A stretch of DNA of 64,000 bases. Origin: Lytechinus variegatus (Eukaryota; Echinodermata; Echinoidea; Temnopleuroida; Toxopneustidae). The stretch lies in contig NC_054746.1 in NCBI RefSeq assembly GCF_018143015.1, forward strand, positions 36,426,830 through 36,490,829. The letters run 5' to 3'. The notes below the pieces were generated by a model. That model made no database searches. It had not been told where the DNA came from and worked only from the letters and a program-made list of their open reading frames with translations. The position numbers and the translations under genes are program-made. Each line of letters opens with the position of its first letter. The first letter of the stretch is position 1. Shown piece after piece: positions 22,301 to 31,300 of the stretch.

Positions 22301-25300
22301 AATTAATTTTAAGCAGTAAAAGGAAAAATAATGATTCATTTATGAATTTTGGCTAAAAACACTATTTGCATTGGATTTGTACACAAATTCACGTTTTTGA
22401 GTACGGTAATTTGGGGTCTGCATGCACTTACAAAATGTTGCGTAATTTCGGAACCGCGTACCCGGGGGGTCACCATTTTGGTCTCAAAAGTTGCGCAAGA
22501 GTTGAAAGTAAAAAGTCAGCGAGCGACCCGGTAAAAAAATTTCGAGCCGCAGATTTATCGCGAAAAAATGTTGAGGGGGGCTGAATCAGCCCCCCAGTCT
22601 TTTTTTTAGGGTTAATACATTCAGCAAAAGATTGAGAATCAGTTACATGGTGACAAGTCTGACCTACTAGAGGTGGCAGAATGTAGGCAAGATGCTTGGC
22701 ACAGATATAAGTAATTGATCCAATACTACTTACAATCGGACGAGTTGGAATATTCGGTTTAGGGAGACCATAAAACTTAGGAGTATCTGTAGTTGGATAT
22801 AACCTGCGATATACGTCTCTGTTAATACCACTGTCTCTCTATTTCTTGTAGAGCACTTACAAGTTCCTTCTTATACTTGCTTGTAGGATCCTTCGAACCA
22901 AGTTTAATGTTCGAACCAAGTTTCTTGTAAGTGTTGGTATCATTCATAAAAGATTCACATTTGCTGTTATAATCACAAGTGTTCAGAATAACCACAGTCC
23001 TACCTTTGTCTGCTGGTCTTGTCTTTCTTCAAATCGTTCAAAGCCTCAGTTTCTTTGTTGAGATTAGGCTTGAGTTTCTCGGTCGGTTCAGTAATCCCAC
23101 CACTTTAGATCTCAACTCAGTAGCACTGCGTTCGTTCAACTTATGGCATGCAGTTTCCGTACTAGTGATGATATCAACAACGGGAACCTCTGTAGGCGCT
23201 ACAGAGATATTAAGCCCTTTCACTAACACTGATAATTTAGAATCTCTCAAAAGACGATCAAAGCAGTTTTCACCCATTTATACAAGCTTCCGAATGTCTA
23301 CGATCCGTCTACGTCACTAAGGTCAAATCGGGTCACATTGCTGATGAAGGTTGCAGTTAGCAGCTGAAATTTCGAGGTAACTCTTCGTTATTTTCTGTTT
23401 TTTTTTTTGTTGTGAACCAAAGTTCAACAAAATTGTTATCTTTTATCAACACAGATGAACTTTAAATTATATATGCAATTTATTAGGCACCATATCCATC
23501 TCGTAAGAGATGCTCAAGGCGCACAAGTGAAGGGGGCAAACAAATTTACATGTAACAGAAAATAACTGGTAAAATGAGTTAAAGAGGTTTGTTTTAATAT
23601 TCTTATTTTATTTTATTCTTATTTTTTCATTCTTATTGAATGTAAAATCAAACAGAAGCGAATTTTGTATCCAAAGTATACAGTTAATATTGCTTATGGA
23701 ATGGAATATGTTATGATGACATTTGGGCAGCAAGGAGTCAGATTATACCCAAATTTTATGTGGAAATTACATTCAAAATTATTTCAATGTATTTTAGCAG
23801 CATATCGTTCAAGAAACTATTTTTTAACAGCCAGCTCACTTCACTTCATGTAGAAGCCCGATAGCAAAGTATGGCAAGAAAAACAAAAAATAAACTTGTG
23901 ATATTTGGCGGAAATGGTTATGTAAAAAAAAGATACAATATATCAGTGCACTGTGATGACATTTCGACCTGATTATTTTCAATGTCAATATTTAATGTGA
24001 GTAGAGCTATAGCAAGAATTTCAACTTGTGCTTTGTGCTCATAGTGATACATGTATATGTGCCACATTTAAGTTTGCAGTAAATATCCTCAGATAAAATG
24101 ACCTTTCAGATCAGTATAAAATATGCTATCATTAAGCATGATGCTTAGTTTTTTAGGCCTAATGAAATACCTAAACTAACAAATTGAATAAAGTTAAAAA
24201 GTAGGGCCTACTCAACTTAGTAATGATGGATACAATCCCGGAGTTCTTGAGTACAACATGATATATTGCTGATTAAGAGCTGTGTACACCAGTGGTTTTT
24301 GTCTCACCTGCATAGCAGAGTGAGACTAGGCACCGCTTTTCCGGCAGCGGTGGCGGCGGCGGCGTCAACATCAAATCTTAACCTGAGGTTAAGTTTTTGA
24401 AATGACATCATAACTTAGAAAGTATATGGAACTAGTTCATGAAACTTGGCCATAAGGTTAATCAAGTATCACCAAACATCCTGCATGAGTTTCATGTCAC
24501 ATGACCAAGGTCAAAGGTCATGTAGCGTCAATGAACTTAGACCATGTTGGGGGAATCAACATCAAAATCTTAACCTGAGGTTAAGTTTTTAAAATGTCAT
24601 CATAACTTAGGAAATATATGGACCTAGGTCATTAAACTTGGACATAAGGTTAATCAAGTATCACCAAACATCCTGCATGAGTTTCATGTCACATGACCAA
24701 GGTCAAAGGTCATTTGGGGTCAATGAACTTTGGCTGATTTGGGGGTATCTATTGAATTACAATCAAAACTTTAAAAGTTTTTGGATCTGATTCATGAAAC
24801 TTGGACATAATAGTAATCAAGTATCACTGAACATCCTGTGCAAGTTTCAGGTCACATGATCAAGGTCAAAGGTCATTTAGGGTCAATAGACTTTGGCCGA
24901 ATTGGGGGTATTTGTTGAATTACCATCATAACTTTGAAAGTATGTTGGTCTAGTTCATAAAACTTGGACATAAGAGTAATCAAGTATCACTGAACATCCT
25001 GTGTGCATTTTAGGTCACATGACCAAGGTCAAAGGTCAATGAACTTTGGCCATAATGGGGGTATCTGTTGAATTACCATCATAACTTTGCAAGTTTATTG
25101 ATCTGACTTTTGAAACTTGGACATAAGAGTAATCAAGTATCACTGAATATCCTGTGCAAGTTTGAGGTCACATGATCAAGGTCAAAGGTCATGTGAGGTC
25201 AATGAATTTTGGCCACATTGGGGGTATTTGTTGAATTACCATCCTATCTCTGTAAGTGTATTGGTCTAGTTCATAAAACGTGGAAATAAGAGTAACCAAG

Positions 25301-28300
25301 TATCACTGAACATCTTGTGCGAGTTATAGTAGTTTTCAAAGTCAGTACTGCTGCTATGTTGAATCGCGTGATGCAGGTGAGACGGCCAGAGGCATTCCAC
25401 TTGTTTAAGTCTTTCTAGTGCATTGCAGAGGATCTGGGTATGACATGGAATGATAACTCGATTTGAACCAGCTGCTAATGATTTGAGTACAGTGTTGGTT
25501 GATCTCCTAGGATCACAATTCTAACCCTCCATGCTTGAAAACTGCAAAATACTTGCATCTTTGTGTAAAATAGATAATTAAAAGCACATGTTTTATCTGT
25601 TCAGTTGACTGACAGGACTTAAGGAAGAATAATGTGAGGTCATTTCACACTTGGGGTAAAAAGTAAAAAATGTTATCTCATTCATGTTGAGTTTTCCATG
25701 ACACAAGCTATCTTCTAATATTTTCTGTCTCAGCCTGGGGGAAAGGGAATCCCCTCAACTTGCTGGTCTCCAATTCCAAGCTACATTGAGTCCCAACATA
25801 GGTATTCAGCTAAATAGGTACAAAGAAGACAAGTTGAGCTCCTGAGTTGGAGTGTGTCTAGTGTGAAATTGAATATGGAAGTGATTTATTTATATTCATT
25901 GTTTTTTCTCTCCTCTCTTCAGGAACGCTCTTCATTGACTCAAGTAAGGAACCTTCGGTTTCTCAGTCTAACAAATGCTCATTGTGTATGTCCAGGAATT
26001 CCATGTGAATGCATCGGGCCATATCTGAGAGGGTTAAAAAAGTAAGTACATTTGATCCTGATCAAAACAGGTTCTCTCTGATGTAGTATTCAAAATTTAT
26101 TTTCATTCTAATTTCTATGTAGTGTAAATAGTAAGAAAAATAATTTCTGTTGGTGACAATGATGGAACAAACTAGTATTTTTGTGGCAGTTTGAATGTAG
26201 GCATGTTTCTTAAGCAAGAAAGATAGCATCCACATTGCCAAGAAATGGATTGTTTGTCTTGTCAACTAAAAACTGAGAGATGATTCATATTCCGAATTTG
26301 TTTATAGAAAGGAGAGGGAAAATATTTTTTCTAAAACAAATGAAATCTGAAGTGAAGTTTGGCTAAATTCATGCAAAGCTAGATAGTGAAATCGCCTGAC
26401 TGTGCAAATAAGGGTAAGATATTTCACAATGCAACAAACTTTTATTTAAGATAGTACACACGGCAATACACTTCTACCAAATATAATGAATATACAAAGT
26501 GCAGTTTACTTTCATTCTGCCATAGAGCTATTACAGAAGGAGAACCATCTTCCAATTCCTCTGTTAATCCTTTGTTATCGCTTCCTTTGGGCGAAGTCAG
26601 TCCTCCTGTTTAAATAGCTCTATGATTCTGCACACACTCTCCATAATGACAATGTTTAATGGGACTCTGTAGGTCTGGGGCCGTATTCTGAAAATTGTCT
26701 TAAGAGAAATATTCTTGTATCTTTAGAGTTACAATAAAATCCGTATTCCGAAAATTGTCTTAACTTTTCTTGTAACTTTCACTGAGCGCGTATGATGTCA
26801 GAGATATGATAATGCGTAAATGTATAATTGGCGCATATTATGTCTGTGCGCAAGATAAAATATCGAGTTACAAGCTATTCCGAAAATTCTCTTATCTTTA
26901 CGTTCTCTTAACTTCCTTGGAAAATACAATAAAATTTACAAGAGGTGGGGGGCTATTGTAACTTATTGTTGCATGCGATATTTGCCCGTCTGCAATAATT
27001 ATTTCTTGCTGCATCCCGCAAGAACATCATGTTTTACAAAAGGAGACATTCAAAAGACATTATAATGACGGATTGGTAGACTTTTCAGCAATTACAAATT
27101 GGTATTCGAGATGATGAATCTTTTCAGAGAAAATATATCTTTGAGAAGAGCCACGTGTATTTTTAGCACAGAAGCGCACAAGCATAAGCATCGTCAGGCG
27201 CAAGGAAATTACGCCTCATATCAACAATGCGCTTCATTATTTTTAAGAAGAGATGCTTCTATTGGTTGGCCTAAGCATATAACAAGCTTAATAATTGGTT
27301 GATGACAGAATATTGGGCGTGTCAGAGATAAAATAGGGGACGTCCTTACAGAGATAAGACAATTTTCAGAATACCAATTTAAGATCATTTTAGCGCGCTG
27401 TTATCTTGCTGACTTACAAGAAAAGTTAAGAGAAAAGTTAAGACAATTTTCAGAATACCACCCCTGATTCACTGGTTGCACACTCCCACGCAGACATAAC
27501 AATACCTGACTGACTGTCTTGCAGCTGCTCGGAAGGCCGCTTGGACTAATGATTTATCTTCGAAAAACTGAAGCCTCGTTTCAGCCATTCCATTCACAGG
27601 CTGCCAATGCACCAATGCCTCCTCATATCATCAACACTGACATATAGGCTGAGGGAAAGTTCTGCTACCTGGGTAGCATCATTACAAGGAGTGGATCCTT
27701 GTGTAATGAAATAATGCAGCGCATTGGGGAGGCAAGTGTGCCTTTGGCCCACTTACAAAGAGACTTCGGCAAGTCCACAGCATCTGTTTGTCCACCAAGA
27801 TTGCCTTGTTCAATGCAGTAGTAGTCCTGACTGCACTCTATTGCTGTGAGACATGGACCACTTGCCACTAACACATTACACTGCTGGAACAGCTTCACCA
27901 ACATTGTTTGCAAGGATCTGCAATATTAAGATTCAGGACAGGGTGTCAGAGTGTAGGAGCTGCAGGGAATTGGTATTCATTCAAATATGAGGACCCATCT
28001 CTGCAGGCATAAGACCTGTTTGCCTACTCATCTGTCACATTGAAAGCTGTTGAGAAATCAGCAACTGAAAAGCAGAACACCACCTTAACCCTATAATACA
28101 TGTATATAGCCTGACCTATTTTGAAACTGTATAGCCTGGAGGGGGGGGCTTTTTTGCCCTCCCGCCTTAGTTTTTGGTTTGTTAAGTGTGCGATTGTGCC
28201 GAAAATTGTCATGCGAATCATTCATGAAGTAATCTCCCACATTGAATAGTTGATTTACCAAAATCATTGAAATTTATGGACATTCTGTTCAAGATTCTTA

Positions 28301-31300
28301 TCAAATATACATTCAAGAAATGGCAATCATCAAATTTCATGTATTTCATTGTGTTATAATTTCTTATGTGTTTCTGTTTTTTTGTATTTCATGTTTCTTA
28401 TTGTTTTTTTTTATGGAAATCATCAACGAAACTATTTCAGTGATAAATAATATGAAATTAATTGCTTTTGATACATTAATTTTTGCCAAACACAGACTTT
28501 GCATTGGATTTGTACATTGAATCACCTTTTTGATTAACTTTGAGTGGGACATGCATATACACAATGTTCCGTAAATTTGGAACAGTGTACCCCAAGTCGC
28601 AAATTTGTCTTTAGATTTTTAATATCTTTTTTTCTACAACAGGTTGAGGAAGCTTTCCCTGATAATGTGTCATACACCCAATGATTTTGCTGAGTCACTT
28701 CGTGAATTACCTGAATTAAAGAGCTTGGAGGTCTGGCCTTGTATTGACATGTTCTTAGTTCCTTTTGGTGAAGGCAATTATGAAGAGAAGGTAATTTAAA
28801 AAAACCTATTTGTTTTAAAGTTTAATAGATAGTTATATTTTGTGTCAGATCTAAGTTTTATTTTTACTATATCTGCTGATAGATAAGGTTAGCTAAAAGG
28901 AACAAGTACTACTGTGTACGTTTAATAAAAGGCTAACTGTTTGATAAAAGTACAAACTAAATACGGTATACATGTGATTCAATATAGGGCAGGTCCAAGC
29001 TATTTGACTTGTGACATACGGGACATTTAGAGACTTGTGTTGTGTTGTGTGATGTAAGAAATAAATGCACAACAGAGAATCTTTTATGGATTTTGGGAGG
29101 CCAGTCATGCCCTCTTTATTCATGAAAAAAATTGGTGATCTGCAATTACATTAACGATGTAATATTTTAATTAATATGCACTGTGATGAACGGGACCAGA
29201 CGAAAGTTGATTTGTTTGAAATAAAGTTTGTCATTAAAACTCTGTGAATTGGAATAAGATGGAAATCTCTCATCATTTTTTCATCTTGTATCTTATCAAG
29301 TTTCATTAGCCATGAATGAAATGATAGAACTCATTGGTGTTATTATGTAATAGCTCAAGACATGTGACATACAGGACATTTGTCCATGTGTAAAACGAAT
29401 GGGGAAAGTGAAATTTCATCAAAAGTTATAATTAACTTGATGCAAACCAAAGTAAGTTTAAGTTTTACATGGAATATCATGATTGATATATATTTCTTTA
29501 ATAGCACACACTGAAACAAAACATAGCAAACACTTTATGACCTTATAAATATTATGAAAGATGTCTTGCAAATCCATGTGTTATTTGAATGGGGAAATTG
29601 AAATTTCATCAAAATTTATAATTAACTGGATGTAAACCAAAGTAAGTACGTTTTACATGGATTATTATGATTTATATATATTTCTATTATAGTACATGTT
29701 TAAACAAAACATAAAAACTTTTATGACCTTATAATTATGAAAGATTTAATTAATAACATAACTAATTAATACTAATTAATGTTATTTATTACAAATTGTA
29801 ACTTTATTATCAGCTTTTTACCAATATTCAACCACTGATATAATACTATTTGTCTCAATTTACATTATCTTTGCTCCTTATTAAATAATAACCCTAATTA
29901 AAATTACATAGAAATCCTGTGGTGTGTCTCGTACATCACACTTTTGTCCCAAACTTTACAAAACTTAATTAGCTGATATAATTAAACATGAAATTAATTC
30001 AGTAAATTCACTTTAATTTTGGGATGTATAGTAATATAAATTAGAACTCTCCAAATTTTGAAGAAAACTGTTCAACTTTTTCTTAATTAGAATCTAAAAA
30101 AACCATATGCTAAATCATGATGTACGGGACACTGCCTGTTGGACACCAGATAATTAACTTAATTAGTTTTCAAAATCATTTTTCTCAAATGTTGCATGAA
30201 CTTAGCACAACAAGTCCCCACAAAAATATTTTCAAATATATAATTTGCATTATCTGCAGATCCAAAACTTTGATGTCCCGTACGTCATGCTAATTAATGA
30301 TTTCTTGGAATCGTGACCTTGGCATTCATTAACTTTACATTTTCGGAAGAAAAAAATATAGGGCAAAAAACTTCAGAGTATAAGCTTTAAAATGACATAC
30401 AATATGTTAGATTTAGGCAAAAATTTTATTTTGGATTCAGAGGGGACAATAGCTTGGACCTGCCCTATAGTATGCGAGTTTCAACAGAGTAAATTACATT
30501 ACTGTAGAACAGCATGTCATTTGATTTGTCAATAATCAAGTTCAACTTTTCCATATATTAAACAGCAATGATATTAACCCTTTGAACCCCAAAAGGCTGG
30601 AAAACTGACAGTGCAGTGAACTTATGAATACACGAAACTTCAGAATATTGGCTTGAGGCCTTGTGACTTGAAAAACATGGGTTGTAAATACCAGGAGATC
30701 TTTTAAAAATGATGTCATCTGGCTATTACACCTAGGGATATTCAGTCGATATTTTCACTGATAAATGGCCTTGATTTATCTGAAGGAAAACCTAGAAGCT
30801 ATGCTCGAAAACAGCAAAAGTGATGTCAGGAACGAATATAAAGTTTGTGTACTTCATGCATTGCCCTCACTCTGTTATATGCTTACTGTTCATGACATTA
30901 ATGCCAATTAGCTGAAATCCCTTGAAGTATTAGATAGGTATCTTAAATTACGGTTAGGAATACCTCATCACAGTTCAAATATTATAGCTGTGGTACATGA
31001 TCTTGATGGTCTAAACATACCTACCATTTCTGACCTCTACCAAATATGCCATTGCCTGGCTTATTGTTTTTGTTCTTCATGATCTTTAATGAAAGACATG
31101 ATGTACTATGAGTAACATATTCAGCTTATTAGGCCAGCGAGTTAAGATCTTGGTAAATTTATGGTAATAGTATGTCATTGATTTTTCTTTTTATTTCTTT
31201 TTCTTTGCTTTCATTCGTAACAGTTCATTGATTGTTATAGCACCATCTTTCGTGGCTTAGATCACCTGCCGTCTGTCACTGTTGGTATACTAGATGAAGA

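Larger units (their letters stand above)
19141..22615. mobile_element. TTAA-target (piggyBac-like) element inserted in the Penelope ORF, itself carrying insertions
   Basis: The left border is TTAACCCTAAA at 19141 and the right border is TTTAGGGTTAA ending at 22615. Next come inverse GC palindromes (ACTGGGGGGCTGATTGAGCCC against GGGGGGCTGAATCAGCCCCCCAGT). The Penelope reading frame resumes across a single TTAA, so TTAA is the duplicated target. TTAA duplications with CCCT termini are characteristic of the piggyBac superfamily. No transposase is seen. The internal homology with 28085-28623 (GCATTGGATTTGTACA at 22369) suggests a core element of only ~0.6-1 kb; the rest is nested insertions. Confidence 0.65.

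Noticed and set aside
19141..22615. An autonomous piggyBac transposase gene
   Set aside because: No DDD-type transposase motifs or long frame were seen; the length comes from nested repeats.
25734..25801. Candidate extra exon of the F-box/LRR gene (after CTGTCTCAG, ending before GTATTC)
   Set aside because: Including it breaks the frame into the 25923 exon, while joining 18014 directly to 25923 keeps frame and LRR spacing. The following sequence also contains an in-frame stop.
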